The translations under genes were made by a program, and so were the position numbers. From Gammaproteobacteria bacterium (GTDB lineage Bacteria; Pseudomonadota; Gammaproteobacteria; Pseudomonadales; Pseudohongiellaceae): 64,000 bases of DNA. The stretch is from assembly GCA_029245395.1 (NCBI GenBank), contig JAQWPL010000029.1:496001-560000 (forward strand). The letters run 5' to 3'. Every line of letters begins with the position of its first letter. The stretch's first letter is position 1. The notes below the pieces were generated by a model. That model worked only from the letters and a program-made list of their open reading frames with translations. It had not been told where the DNA came from and did no database searches. This document shows positions 1 through 9,441 of this stretch, in pieces.

Positions 1-166
1 CACAGCGGGTCTGGCTGAAATGGTCCAGGAAGAACATGGCGCCAGAACAGTTGTTGCCAATCCTATTGCAAAAATGAATTTTGGCGACAAGGTAAATAAA
101 AAGCAGCTGCAAAATGATGCGGCCTCCTTAATGATGGCCTGCGGTCTTGCAGTCAGGGGATTTTAA
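1..166 (+). CDS. pilM: PilM, type IV pilus assembly actin-like ATPase (3' end only)
   Basis: Only the last 54 codons are in the window; the gene begins upstream. The tail ends in CGLAVRGF followed by TAA at 164-166, matching the carboxy terminus usual for PilM, where the last helix carries the phrase 'GLA.RGF'. PilM is a cytoplasmic FtsA/actin-like protein that binds the PilN amino terminus and links the pilus motor to the inner-membrane PilN/PilO complex. The stop is followed after 3 bases by the pilN start, so the two genes are clearly cotranscribed. Identity rests on the short tail plus the unmistakable pilNOPQ order downstream. Confidence 0.9.
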   Translation, partial: TAGLAEMVQEEHGARTVVANPIAKMNFGDKVNKKQLQNDAASLMMACGLAVRGF

Positions 167-169
167 GCA

Positions 170-727
170 ATGGCAACTATCAATCTGCTGCCCTGGCGTG
201 AAGAGCTCAGGGAAGAAAGAAGACAGGAATTCGTTGTTGGCCTGGGTATAACAGTTGCCATTGCTGGAATGATCCTGTTTGCAGGTGACCGCTATGTAAA
301 CAACTCTATTAATAATCAGGCGGGGTTGAATGATTACTTACGCTCCCAGATTACATTGCTTGATCAGGAAATCGAGGAAATCAGAGGACTGCAGAGGCAA
401 AAAGCAGAATTGACTGAGCGTATGACAGTTATCCAGGACTTGCAGGGACGGCGTCCCGTAATTGTCAGGCTGTTCGATGAATTGGCAAGAACATTACCTG
501 ATGGCGTTTACTACAACACCATCAACAGGTTGGGAGATGGAATCAGTTTCCAAGGTGTTGCTGAATCCAATAATAGAGTATCTGCCTTGTTGCGCTCCCT
601 GGATGACTCTGAGTGGTTTGAAGGACCTTCATTGCAGCAGATTTTGGGGACTGGCCAGGGTGGGGAAGGTAACGGTTTTGAATTGAATGTTCAGGTGACC
701 ACGTCTGATCTTGAAGAGGACGAATAA
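170..727 (+). CDS. pilN: PilN, type IV pilus inner-membrane alignment protein
   Basis: The 185-residue protein begins MATINLLPWRE; the 'INLLPWR' motif is the PilM-binding signature of PilN. A single membrane helix follows at about residues 23-40, then a periplasmic coiled-coil stretch (about 55-95, rich in E, Q, L and R) and a ferredoxin-like carboxy-terminal fold. PilN pairs with PilO in the periplasm and transmits the state of cytoplasmic PilM to PilP and PilQ. Length and topology are normal for the family. The start is 3 bases after the pilM stop and pilO follows within about 12 bases, so this is an internal gene of a compact operon. Confidence 0.95.
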   Translation: MATINLLPWREELREERRQEFVVGLGITVAIAGMILFAGDRYVNNSINNQAGLNDYLRSQITLLDQEIEEIRGLQRQKAELTERMTVIQDLQGRRPVIVRLFDELARTLPDGVYYNTINRLGDGISFQGVAESNNRVSALLRSLDDSEWFEGPSLQQILGTGQGGEGNGFELNVQVTTSDLEEDE

Positions 728-738
728 CAGGCTTGCCT

Positions 739-1377
739 ATGAGCGTCGTTGATAATATAAAAAGTTCATTGCAGAAATCGGCTGATGAGCTGAAAAATTT
801 TGACTGGAGTGAACTCCAGAATATCGAAACTATCGGTGTCTGGCCTGGCCCCGTCAAATTGCTATTAATTATCATCGTTTTCAGCGGTAGTCTTGGCGGT
901 GGCTTTTGGTTTCATATCAAAACACTCCAGGCAACTCTTGCCTCAGTGGAAGCTGAAGAAATTACCCTGCGTACCGATCTTGAGAACAAGGCAATCATTG
1001 CGTCCAACCTGGAATCCTATAAGCAACAACTGGTGGATATGGAAGAGTTATTTGGTACTCTGCTAAGGCAGTTACCTGGTGAAACAGAAGTGCCTGGACT
1101 GGTAGACGATATCACCTTTCAGGGTGTAGGCAGTGGTTTGGAGTTTTCCAATATTCGACTCCAGCCGGAAGTGCAGCAGGAATTTTATATCGAGCTGCCT
1201 ATCAATATTTCGGTCACGGGTGATTACCATGATTTTGGCGCTTTTGTCAGTGGTGTTGCGAGTCTTTCACGTATTGTGACTCTTCATGACTTTGTTATCA
1301 GAACGGGTGCCACGCGCTCCGAATTGATCATGGATATTACTGCAAGAACTTATCGGTATAACGCTGATGATGAATAA
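739..1377 (+). CDS. pilO: PilO, type IV pilus inner-membrane alignment protein
   Basis: This 212-residue protein has a cytoplasmic amino terminus of about 40 residues, a membrane helix near residues 41-62 and a periplasmic coiled coil followed by a ferredoxin-like domain, the usual PilO layout. It forms a heterodimer with PilN and contacts the PilP lipoprotein. I chose the ATG at 739, which has an AGG-containing ribosome site in 'aacaggcttgcct' before it, over an in-frame TTG two codons upstream. The last 11 bases overlap the first codons of pilP, which suggests translational coupling. Confidence 0.94.
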   Translation: MSVVDNIKSSLQKSADELKNFDWSELQNIETIGVWPGPVKLLLIIIVFSGSLGGGFWFHIKTLQATLASVEAEEITLRTDLENKAIIASNLESYKQQLVDMEELFGTLLRQLPGETEVPGLVDDITFQGVGSGLEFSNIRLQPEVQQEFYIELPINISVTGDYHDFGAFVSGVASLSRIVTLHDFVIRTGATRSELIMDITARTYRYNADDE

Positions 1378-1915
1378 AATGTGCAAAACAATTCGTCTTT
1401 ACTGGTTGTTGCCGGCTTTGGCGGTACTGTTGCTGACTGCCTGTTCGAACAATGAGGAAATGATTGAACTACAGGACTATGTTCTGCAACAGGTTAATCG
1501 ACCACCGGGACTAATAGACCCAATCCCTGCATTTTCATCTTATGAGCCTTTCCAATACAGTGCGTCATCCTTGCGTGGCCCATTTGAAATTCCTTTGGAT
1601 ATCACACAGATCATTCGGAATCAGAACAATGATGTGAGTCCGGATGAAAACAGGCCAACAGAACAGCTGGAAAACTATGCGATCAACTCCCTGGAGATGG
1701 TCGGGACAATTACTCGAAACGATGTCTACTGGGCGCTTATTCTGGATGAAACCGGTCTGGTTAGCAGAGCAACAGTTGGAAATTACATGGGCAGAAATCA
1801 TGGTCGTATCATTGATATTTCTGAGGGCCAGATAGAACTGATAGAAATCGTACCTCAAGGTGATGGTTTTTGGACGGAACGGCCACAAACTATTACTTTG
1901 CAGGGTAGTGAATGA
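1367..1915 (+). CDS. pilP: PilP, type IV pilus assembly lipoprotein
   Basis: The 182-residue protein has a lipoprotein signal: a hydrophobic stretch ending in LLLTAC, with the lipobox cysteine at about residue 26. A disordered linker containing the conserved prolines follows, then a small beta-sandwich domain (about 100-182, with 'LEMVGTI' and 'GNYMGRNHGRI') typical of PilP. PilP is anchored in the inner membrane and bridges PilN/PilO to the amino-terminal domains of the PilQ secretin. Its start overlaps pilO, and its stop lies 56 bases before the preferred pilQ start. Alternative ATGs at 1370 and 1379 cannot be excluded. Confidence 0.94.
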   Translation: MMNKMCKTIRLYWLLPALAVLLLTACSNNEEMIELQDYVLQQVNRPPGLIDPIPAFSSYEPFQYSASSLRGPFEIPLDITQIIRNQNNDVSPDENRPTEQLENYAINSLEMVGTITRNDVYWALILDETGLVSRATVGNYMGRNHGRIIDISEGQIELIEIVPQGDGFWTERPQTITLQGSE

Positions 1916-1970
1916 GAAAAATGATATGAAAAATGTAATACGGCATATCGGATTAGTCAGGAGACTCGTT

Positions 1971-4118
1971 ATGATGACATTGATGAATTTAAACAGCGCT
2001 AAAAAGCTGTTGCTGGCTTTTTTTGTGTTTAATAGTTTCTTCTTCAGCGTGACTGTGAAGGCGCAGGTCTCACTGAATGATATCGAGTTTGCTTCACAAC
2101 CTGGTGGCGTTCTTGAGGTTCGTCTTGTGTTTGATACTGCGCCACCTGAGCCTACTGTATTTGAGATTGAAAGTCCGACCAGGCTGGTCATGGATTTCAT
2201 GAATGTAAACAATGAACTGGATCAGTCCAGGTATACGGTGAATTCCCGTATTGCGGATAGCATTACTGTTGTGGATTCTGGCAACCGGACCAGGATGATC
2301 GTCAACTTGTCTGAATCTACCTCCTATATTTCAAGTGTCAGAGGCAGCACGCTGATAGTCAGTATCGGTGATGGTTCTGCTGCGGGCAGCCCAGCTGCTG
2401 TAACTTCAAATTCCAATGCCACATCCGGCACGAGTGGTGATATCCGCCGTGTTGATTTTCGCAAGGATGAAGAAGGTGCAGGGCAGATTATTATTGATCT
2501 GGCAAATGACAATCTGGTCGGTAACCTGAACCGCACTGGCAACCGCCTTGAGTTGGAATTTCTAAACGCAGAACTAGACGATGATTTGCAGATGCGCCTG
2601 GATGTAACTGATTTTGCAACACCTGTACGTAATGTAGATATTTTCAGTGACAACTCGGATGTAATGGTTGTTGCAGAAATGATAAGTGATTTTGATTTTC
2701 TGGCGTACCAGAGCAGTGGTGAATACATTATTAATATCACATCTATTGCAGGAGCTGCTGCAGCAGCAGCTGGGCAAGCAGGTGCTTTTTCATTCACTGG
2801 CGAGCTGATCAATGTCAATTTGCAGAATGTGGACATCCATTCAGTTCTCTCCCTGCTTGCTGAAATTAATGACTTTAGCCTGGTGGTCAGTGACTCTGTA
2901 ACCGGTAATGTTACATTGCGGCTTGTCAACGTACCCTGGGATCAGGCGCTGGACATGGTTTTACGTTCGGAAGATTTGGGCCAGCGTATTGAGGGCACGG
3001 TCATGTATATCGCCCCGTCTTCTGAAATTTCTGCGTCGGAGCTGCAGGAACTTGAGAACAACCAGCAGGCGGTGAGTTTAGCCCCGCTAGTTACTGAATA
3101 TCTGGCAATTAATTACGCTAATGCCACTACTTTAAGGGATTTAATGTCCGGAGAGGGCGGCTCTATACTTTCAGCGCGTGGAACAGCCACTGTTGATGTC
3201 AGAACGAACACCCTGATTATTCAGGATATAGCAACTGTTATTGAAGATGTAAGGGACATGATCCGGAGGCTGGATATTCCTGTACGACAGGTGCTGATAG
3301 AAGCGCGCATAGTAAATGCTTCCACATCTTTCAGTGATGCGCTGGGAGTAAGGTGGGGTGGTGGGCAGCGTATTCCGGATGCAGGCGACAGATTTGTTAT
3401 AACCGGTAGTCAGGAAGCCAGCATAGAATTTGGTAATAATGTTGCAGATTTTGATCAATCAGTGGCGTCGGCAATACTTGGCGGCGCATCGATACAAGAA
3501 GCCCTGGCCAGCAGCTCTCTTGCAGGCCCTTCATTTCCTGGGGCGCTGATTGTAGATATGGGTGTGGAAAGTCCTTCATCCATAGCACTGGGTTATGCCG
3601 GCAACAAGGGTTTGCTCGAACTTGAATTGGCAGCACTCGAGGCAAGCGGCAATGGTGAAGTTATAGCCCAGCCGAAAGTGACGACCCAGGATCAGCAACT
3701 GGCCAGGATTGAATCCGGTGTACAGGTACCTTACCAGTCACAGGCAGGTGGTACGGCGGGAGGCACATCAACGGAATTCATCCCGGCTGTCTTGTCACTT
3801 GAAGTAACACCGCAGATTACACCGGATGGCCGCATTAACATGGACCTTACCATTAACCAGGACTCAGTGGTGCCTGGTGCTGGCGCTGTTCCCTCTATTT
3901 CTACCAACAGTGTAACTACACGTGTATTGGTCAATGATGGGGATACAATTGTACTTGGCGGTGTATTTCGTGAGGAAATCACTACAACTACTAGCAAAAC
4001 CCCCGTACTGGGCGATATCCCTTATGTGGGCAACCTGTTTAAGCGCACCACCAATGAAGAGTCCAAGACAGAGCTTCTTATTTTTATAACACCTTCTATA
4101 ATTCAAGACTTGTTGTAA
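1971..4118 (+). CDS. pilQ: PilQ, type IV pilus outer-membrane secretin
   Basis: PilQ forms the outer-membrane pore through which the pilus passes. From the ATG at 1971 the product is 715 residues. This start is preferred because an AGGAG site lies 7 bases upstream and it yields a clean signal peptide ending near VKAQ; an in-frame ATG at 1926 is the alternative. In order the protein shows two amino-terminal AMIN-type peptidoglycan-binding regions, an STN/N0 domain (starting near 'VNLQNVDIHSVLSLL'), a NolW-like N1 domain ('IRRLDIPVRQVLIEARI') and the secretin beta domain with 'VPYQSQAGGT' and the terminal 'KTELLIFITPSII'. It is the last pil gene before a terminator. Confidence 0.95.
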   Translation: MMTLMNLNSAKKLLLAFFVFNSFFFSVTVKAQVSLNDIEFASQPGGVLEVRLVFDTAPPEPTVFEIESPTRLVMDFMNVNNELDQSRYTVNSRIADSITVVDSGNRTRMIVNLSESTSYISSVRGSTLIVSIGDGSAAGSPAAVTSNSNATSGTSGDIRRVDFRKDEEGAGQIIIDLANDNLVGNLNRTGNRLELEFLNAELDDDLQMRLDVTDFATPVRNVDIFSDNSDVMVVAEMISDFDFLAYQSSGEYIINITSIAGAAAAAAGQAGAFSFTGELINVNLQNVDIHSVLSLLAEINDFSLVVSDSVTGNVTLRLVNVPWDQALDMVLRSEDLGQRIEGTVMYIAPSSEISASELQELENNQQAVSLAPLVTEYLAINYANATTLRDLMSGEGGSILSARGTATVDVRTNTLIIQDIATVIEDVRDMIRRLDIPVRQVLIEARIVNASTSFSDALGVRWGGGQRIPDAGDRFVITGSQEASIEFGNNVADFDQSVASAILGGASIQEALASSSLAGPSFPGALIVDMGVESPSSIALGYAGNKGLLELELAALEASGNGEVIAQPKVTTQDQQLARIESGVQVPYQSQAGGTAGGTSTEFIPAVLSLEVTPQITPDGRINMDLTINQDSVVPGAGAVPSISTNSVTTRVLVNDGDTIVLGGVFREEITTTTSKTPVLGDIPYVGNLFKRTTNEESKTELLIFITPSIIQDLL

Positions 4119-4166
4119 TCTATATTCTTAAAGCATTCTATTAGAGCTGCTTAGAGCTGGATTCTG

Positions 4167-4203
4167 CTCCGGTATATCCGTAAAAATAATATACCGGAGT
4201 TTT
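4167..4203 (+). terminator. Rho-independent terminator of the pil operon
   Basis: The arms CTCCGGTATAT (4167-4177) and ATATACCGGAG (4189-4199) form a perfect 11-base-pair stem with an 11-base loop, followed by TTTT. It lies 49 bases after the pilQ stop, so pilMNOPQ is probably transcribed separately from aroK-aroB. Confidence 0.72.
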
Positions 4204-4269
4204 ACGTTTTAACACCGTATATTTTCTATAACTATTTTTAAATAACACAGCAATAAGCATTTACAAAGT

Positions 4270-4809
4270 ATGAATAAAACCCTGGATAATATTTTTCTGG
4301 TCGGACCTATGGGTGCCGGCAAGACAACTATAGGCAGGCAACTAGCCACAGCCTTGAAAAAAGAGTTTGTTGATTCTGATCATGAAGTCGAAGAGCGCTC
4401 AGGTGCCAATATATCCTGGATATTCGATGTAGAAGGCGAGGAAGGATTTCGCATTCGGGAAATGAAAATTATTGAAGAGCTTACTCAGCTCAGGGGAGTG
4501 GTACTTGCTACAGGCGGTGGCGCAGTGCTGTCTTCTGAAAACCGCAAGTATCTGCAAAGTCGTGGCACTGTCATATACCTTATGGCGACAGTGAAGCAGC
4601 AAGTAGAAAGAACCAAGCATGACCAACGGAGGCCTTTGTTACAAAATGTGTCCAATATCAAGGAAAAGCTTACTGAGCTCATGGATATCAGGGATCCCCT
4701 GTATCGTGAGATTGCAGATCATGTCGTCATGACCAGCAAGCGAAGCCCCAAAACAGTCAGTGGTGAAATTATTCATCAATTGTTCGCGGATGAAGGTCAT
4801 GAGCTCTGA
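4270..4809 (+). CDS. aroK: Shikimate kinase
   Basis: This 179-residue protein phosphorylates shikimate to shikimate 3-phosphate with ATP, the fifth step of the chorismate pathway, in the cytoplasm. The Walker A motif GPMGAGKTT spans residues 12-20. The shikimate-binding 'DSDHEVEERSG' follows at about 35-45, and the 'ATGGGAV' glycine motif lies near residue 80. Length is normal for AroK. The last 11 bases overlap the preferred aroB start, the classic aroKB arrangement. The ribosome site is weak, and an AT-rich region with TATATT-like boxes precedes the gene. Confidence 0.97.
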   Translation: MNKTLDNIFLVGPMGAGKTTIGRQLATALKKEFVDSDHEVEERSGANISWIFDVEGEEGFRIREMKIIEELTQLRGVVLATGGGAVLSSENRKYLQSRGTVIYLMATVKQQVERTKHDQRRPLLQNVSNIKEKLTELMDIRDPLYREIADHVVMTSKRSPKTVSGEIIHQLFADEGHEL

Positions 4810-5905
4810 TACCGGGCCGCTTCTTGAAACAATCACTGTTGATTTGGATGACAGAAGTTATCCCATTCATATTGGCGCTGATTTTCTATCTGATGGCGCT
4901 TTAATACAGCCTCATATCAGAGGGACTCAGGCCTGCATCATCAGTAATGAAACTGTGGCACCTCTGTATTTGAAGCAAGTGACAGAAGGACTGTCTGGCT
5001 TCGGACTGGATCTTATCAGTCTGGTTTTACCTAATGGTGAAGAATTCAAAACCCAGGACACTATATCGACGATCTATGATCACTTGCTGGAAGCAAACTT
5101 TAGTCGCTCTTCTACTCTGATTGCACTGGGTGGAGGAGTCGTTGGAGATATGGTGGGATTTGCTGCTGCGACTTATCAGCGAGGAATTGATTTCATTCAG
5201 ATTCCTACAACTTTGCTTTCCCAGGTGGACTCTTCAGTGGGAGGCAAAACCGGTGTAAATCACCCTCTGGGTAAAAACATGATTGGCGCTTTTTATCAGC
5301 CCAGGTGTGTTCTGGCGGATTCGTTAACCCTGAATACTCTGCCTGACAGGGAATTGAAAGCGGGCCTGGCGGAAGTCGTCAAGTATGGGCTTATCAACAA
5401 TAAAGAATTTCTGGAATGGCTGGACGGGAATATTGAGAAGATTCTTGCAAGAGATGCGGATGCCCTTGCCTATGTCATCAAAACCAGTTGCGTGGAAAAG
5501 GCCACGATAGTTGCCCAGGATGAAAAAGAGGCAGGAATCAGGGCCATTCTCAATTTTGGGCACACCTTTGGTCATGCTATAGAAACGGCCATGGGGTATG
5601 GGAAATGGCTGCATGGCGAGGCAGTGGCAGTTGGCATGGTGATGGCAGCGGAACTTTCCTGTCTGGAAGGACTGCTAAGCTCTGATGACGCAGGTTATGT
5701 AAAAAAGCTGATTGCACGTTGTGGACTGCCTGTCGAGCCTCCACAGGAGCTGGATTCGGACACATTTCTGGCATTGATGGGTAAGGACAAGAAGGCTGAG
5801 GCTGGCACAATCAGATTCATTCTCCTGGAGCAATTAGGCAAGGCATTTGTGTCTGATGAAGTGGATTTGGAAAGGCTCAAATCTGGGTTGATATCCCGGA
5901 ATTGA
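4799..5905 (+). CDS. aroB: 3-dehydroquinate synthase
   Basis: AroB converts DAHP to 3-dehydroquinate using NAD and a divalent metal, the second step of the shikimate pathway. The product is 368 residues from the ATG at 4799, which overlaps the aroK end; ATGs at 4760 and 4790 are in frame but fit the family amino terminus less well. NAD-binding 'GGGVVGDMVGFAAATY' lies in the first half, with 'PTTLLSQVDSSVGGKTGVN' after it. The metal ligands sit in 'LNFGHTFGHAIE' and 'WLHGEAVAVGM'. The overlap with aroK implies coupled expression. In Pseudomonas a damX-like gene and gltB follow; here a receptor gene does. Confidence 0.97.
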   Translation: MSSDTGPLLETITVDLDDRSYPIHIGADFLSDGALIQPHIRGTQACIISNETVAPLYLKQVTEGLSGFGLDLISLVLPNGEEFKTQDTISTIYDHLLEANFSRSSTLIALGGGVVGDMVGFAAATYQRGIDFIQIPTTLLSQVDSSVGGKTGVNHPLGKNMIGAFYQPRCVLADSLTLNTLPDRELKAGLAEVVKYGLINNKEFLEWLDGNIEKILARDADALAYVIKTSCVEKATIVAQDEKEAGIRAILNFGHTFGHAIETAMGYGKWLHGEAVAVGMVMAAELSCLEGLLSSDDAGYVKKLIARCGLPVEPPQELDSDTFLALMGKDKKAEAGTIRFILLEQLGKAFVSDEVDLERLKSGLISRN

Positions 5906-5920
5906 ACGATTCCACTACAT

Positions 5921-5973
5921 TTTTCTTACTAAGTACTAGAAATCTGAAAATCCGGAAGTCAGATAGTAAGAAA
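5921..5973 (+). terminator. Interrupted hairpin downstream of aroB, possible terminator
   Basis: The arms TTTCTTACT (5922-5930) and AGTAAGAAA (5965-5973) enclose an inner TCTGA/TCAGA stem (about 5943-5947 and 5959-5963). Only a short T stretch (TTT) follows, so this is a weak terminator candidate or a structured RNA end for aroKB. It lies about 16 bases after the aroB stop. Confidence 0.4.
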
Positions 5974-6071
5974 TTTCAATAAATCAGGTATTAATCTTCT
6001 GTAATTACTGATTTTTTATAAATAACAGAATTTTGATTCTTTATTAAAATCTTGATAACTCAAGGCTTTAA

Positions 6072-6098
6072 TGCAACAATTGTCATGTTTTTGTTGCA
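6072..6098 (+). promoter_or_regulatory. Palindromic operator-like site upstream of the TonB receptor
   Basis: TGCAACAA (6072-6079) and TTGTTGCA (6091-6098) are perfect inverted 8-mers separated by 11 bases, about 165 bases before the receptor start. The spacing of roughly two helical turns between half-site centres suits a dimeric regulator, but no known binding motif was recognised. The rest of the 356-base gap between aroB and the receptor is AT-rich, with no gene seen; the leader to the receptor may be long. Confidence 0.35.
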
Positions 6099-6261
6099 AG
6101 AGAGTATTATTAGCACGCTCTTTAGTAGGAGCATGCGGTGCAGGTATGAGTTATATCTATTCAAGGATAGAAGCTACCAGCTAATGGCCATCCCAACCGC
6201 AATGGCTTTAGTGAAAGCGTAATTTTTTATTATTTAAACCATATTATTTGGGGAGAAGAGA

Positions 6262-9207
6262 ATGAAATGCAGCCCTTTCAAAACCTTTAACAAGAAGAAA
6301 CTGGCACTGTCTGTGGCAGCTTCACTTGCACTGGGTTCAGGCTTTGGCAATATCGCTCTGGCACAGGACGATGAGGAAGAAGCACTAGAGGAAATCACCA
6401 TTACGGGTACTCGTATTCGTTCTGATGATTTCAGTAACGCACAACCATCAACAGTTTTAGATAATGAAATGCTGGATAATCTGGGTGTCGTCAATATTGG
6501 TGACGCCATGGCCAGTCTGCCTTCAAACGTTGGTAACAACACACCGGCTGCCGCTCCTGGCGGAAACTTTTTTAACGGATCGAATATTGCCAATCTGCGT
6601 GGTTTGAACCCTTTCTTTGGTTCTCGTACGCTGACTCTGGTGGATTCACGTCGTCATGTTCCGACAAACCAGGGTGATGGTGTTGACCTGAACTTTATTC
6701 CTTCCATTTTGATTGAGCGTATGGAAGTGGTCACTGGTGGTGCTTCAGCCTCTTACGGTTCAGGTGCGCTTAGTGGAGTTACCAATATCCTGCTGGATCG
6801 TGATTTGGATGGCGGCAAGATTCAAATCGATTATGCTGAGACAGGAGAAGGTGATGGAGGAGATACCCATATTGCTTTTGCCTGGGGAACACAAGTAGGT
6901 GAGAACGGTCACTTTATCATTGGTGTCGAAGGTCAGGATGCGGATGAAATCCCTTCCTGTCATGTATCACGAGACTGGTGTGCAAAAGGAACTTCTTTAC
7001 AAACCAATGGTGCCTTCGCTACCAATGATCAACCACATCGGGTAAAAGTATCAGGCGTCAGAGGGGGGCTCTCTACCAATGGGCATTTTCCGATTCTGGG
7101 TGTCACATTTACCGATGCTTCAGCTTCGGCAACCAGGCCCTTTGAAGGTCCTGGTGCATTCAATGTAGGCGGTGAAGGTAGACATACTTACGCCTATAAT
7201 CAACTGCGCTCTGAAGTAGATCGTCAAATTGTTTACGCTGCCTATAATCATGAATTAACTGAAGATCTGTCATTCTTCGCTGAAGCTTCAGTAGGTAGTG
7301 TTGAAACCTTTTCACCACAGTCTGGTACTCAGATGAACTTTCAGTTCATTAACGCAGATAATTACTATCTGAATAACCTGGCCGTCAATCCATGTGTTGG
7401 AGTTGAATTCCTGTGTTTTTACAGCAAGGATTTTTCAGAAGAAGTACTGCAATCCAATACCACTGAAACTGATATGGAGAGATTTACTGCAGGCTTGAGT
7501 GGCAGATTTGGGGACACTACCTGGACCTGGGATGCGTATTTTCAAACAGGTCAGTCTGACCGTCTGCAATGGGTTGATAACAACCAGCATACAACTGCCT
7601 TCCAATTCGCCGTAGATGCAGTTCCCGCTATCGCAGGTGATTACTCAAGTGGAGCAGTTTGCCGTGCTACCAGAGATGGCGTACCTCCTGGACAAGACAT
7701 AGCACTGTTGGACCCAAGAATTGCTGAAGGTTGTCAACCAATTAATATATTCGGCTCTGGCATGATGAGTCAACAAGGAGATGATTATGCCTTTGGCAGA
7801 CTGGTCGAAACCACAATTGTCAACCAGGACATGCTTGAAGGTGTTGCTTCAGGTGAATTATTTCAAGGTTTTGGCGCAGGACCTGTTCTTGCTGCTGTAG
7901 GTGCATCATGGCGCGATGAATCCCTTGAAAATATTTCAGATCTTTCACAACCTGAATACATGCGAGATGATTACAATATTCAATATGGTGAAGCGTTTGC
8001 TGGTAAGGTTGAAGTAACAGAGTTTTTTGTTGAACTGGCAATTCCGTTTACTGAAGCTATTGATTTTCAGCTAGCGGCCCGTGAATCAAAATACGAAAAC
8101 ACAGCAGGTTTTGGTACTCCCGTACCAGGTGATAAATTTGATCATAACCTTAGTACCTGGAAAGTATCAGGTAACTACCAGGTCACTGATTGGTTGAGAT
8201 TACGTGGCTCTAAATCCCAAGACATCAGGGCGCCGAACTTCCGAGAGCTGTATTATGGCCAGGATTTCGTGGAAGGTGGTCCCTTTGGCTGGTGTGACAA
8301 TGAGTGGACAGGCAATGTTAGCCAGGGTTTCTTCACCAATACAGGTGATGCGTGTCAGGGCCAATTACGCGGTGGACCTAGTCTGAAACCAGAATTAGCT
8401 GATACCTTGACTCTTGGTTTTGTCCTGACGCCTGATCAGTGGAATATAAGATTTGCTGGGGACTATTTCGAAATTGACATTGAAGATGCTATCACCCCGG
8501 CCAGTCTAGGCCTGACCTTCGAAGGTTGTTTGGCCCGAGACCCGGAAAGTTGTGCTCTAATCACCGGTGTGCTGCTTGATCCTAATGATCCTCTCGGGGG
8601 ATTCGAGGACATCCAAACTGTGCAGGCACAAGCTCGAAACTTCCGTAAATACGAAGCCAGGGGCTTTGATATTACGGCTGACTGGGTTGGGGAATTTGAT
8701 TTCGGTACTATCTCGTCTCGTCTGATCGGTACCAGAATGTTGGATCAGATTATTAACCCAAGTTCGACTGATGCATCACTTACCAGGGACATTGCTGGAA
8801 CCACAGGTTCTAACGATGGCTTCCTGGCCGATTGGTCTGCAGCTCCAGACTGGACTGGTCAGTGGATCAATACCTATACTAACGGTCCCTTAACCTTAAC
8901 TTCAATGGCCAGATGGGTTAAAGAAGGTAAGATTTATGCTGATCGTTTAGGCCCGGAAGATAGTGGCTATAGTGATAAAATATTTAACAGCATGGAAACC
9001 AACCGCATAGCTGATTATGTAGTTTGGTCGCTTACAGGTTCATACTCCTTTGAGTTAGCTAACGCCGATATGCAGGTATTTTTAAATGTAAATAACCTGT
9101 TTGATAAGAATCCACCCATTACTGGTAGTGGAAGGGGCGGAGCACCTGGCACTTTTTATGACAGAATTGGAAGAACTTTTCGTTTAGGTTTACGCGCTAG
9201 CTTCTAA
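6262..9207 (+). CDS. TonB-dependent outer-membrane receptor
   Basis: The 981-residue protein has a signal peptide (about 1-34, ending in IALA before QDDEEE), a TonB-box-like segment 'EEITITGTRIRS' and a plug domain with 'GLNPFFGSRTLTLVD' and 'ERMEVVTGGASASYG'. A long 22-strand-type beta barrel follows, ending in the aromatic terminus LGLRASF. It belongs to the large receptor type common in Alteromonadales-like bacteria, which import oligosaccharides, peptides or similar ligands using TonB energy. An acidic DDEEEALEE run sits before the TonB box. The substrate cannot be read from the sequence: no adjacent hydrolase or inner-membrane transporter indicates it. A GGGGAGAAGAG ribosome site precedes the ATG. 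Confidence 0.93.
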   Translation: MKCSPFKTFNKKKLALSVAASLALGSGFGNIALAQDDEEEALEEITITGTRIRSDDFSNAQPSTVLDNEMLDNLGVVNIGDAMASLPSNVGNNTPAAAPGGNFFNGSNIANLRGLNPFFGSRTLTLVDSRRHVPTNQGDGVDLNFIPSILIERMEVVTGGASASYGSGALSGVTNILLDRDLDGGKIQIDYAETGEGDGGDTHIAFAWGTQVGENGHFIIGVEGQDADEIPSCHVSRDWCAKGTSLQTNGAFATNDQPHRVKVSGVRGGLSTNGHFPILGVTFTDASASATRPFEGPGAFNVGGEGRHTYAYNQLRSEVDRQIVYAAYNHELTEDLSFFAEASVGSVETFSPQSGTQMNFQFINADNYYLNNLAVNPCVGVEFLCFYSKDFSEEVLQSNTTETDMERFTAGLSGRFGDTTWTWDAYFQTGQSDRLQWVDNNQHTTAFQFAVDAVPAIAGDYSSGAVCRATRDGVPPGQDIALLDPRIAEGCQPINIFGSGMMSQQGDDYAFGRLVETTIVNQDMLEGVASGELFQGFGAGPVLAAVGASWRDESLENISDLSQPEYMRDDYNIQYGEAFAGKVEVTEFFVELAIPFTEAIDFQLAARESKYENTAGFGTPVPGDKFDHNLSTWKVSGNYQVTDWLRLRGSKSQDIRAPNFRELYYGQDFVEGGPFGWCDNEWTGNVSQGFFTNTGDACQGQLRGGPSLKPELADTLTLGFVLTPDQWNIRFAGDYFEIDIEDAITPASLGLTFEGCLARDPESCALITGVLLDPNDPLGGFEDIQTVQAQARNFRKYEARGFDITADWVGEFDFGTISSRLIGTRMLDQIINPSSTDASLTRDIAGTTGSNDGFLADWSAAPDWTGQWINTYTNGPLTLTSMARWVKEGKIYADRLGPEDSGYSDKIFNSMETNRIADYVVWSLTGSYSFELANADMQVFLNVNNLFDKNPPITGSGRGGAPGTFYDRIGRTFRLGLRASF

Positions 9208-9230
9208 AATTTGTTATAAACGTAAGACAA

Positions 9231-9264
9231 AAAAGGCCACTTCTTTCGGGAAGTGGCCTTTTTC
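9231..9264. terminator. Bidirectional terminator between the receptor and the FG-GAP gene
   Basis: AAAAGGCCACTTC pairs with GAAGTGGCCTTTT (9231-9243 with 9250-9262) around a 6-base loop, with T runs on both strands. It ends the receptor gene on the plus strand and can also stop minus-strand transcripts from the convergent FG-GAP gene. Confidence 0.85.
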
Positions 9265-9441
9265 TTTCCCCCTTTCTTTCTTTTCTCCTTTTGCAAAGAA
9301 CCATAAGTCTGAACATAAATGCGTACAAGAGATGAATGCAGGAAATCCTGGTTACAGTGTGATGTTGCCTTTCGTTGAAGCGGATAACCACGTGACTATC
9401 TTTGGTGTACTACGGATTGAAAAGATTAGATTGATTGAAGG

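Noticed and set aside
1565-2212. A long minus-strand frame antisense to pilP and pilQ
   Set aside because: It lies opposite two well-supported pil genes and has no recognisable motif.
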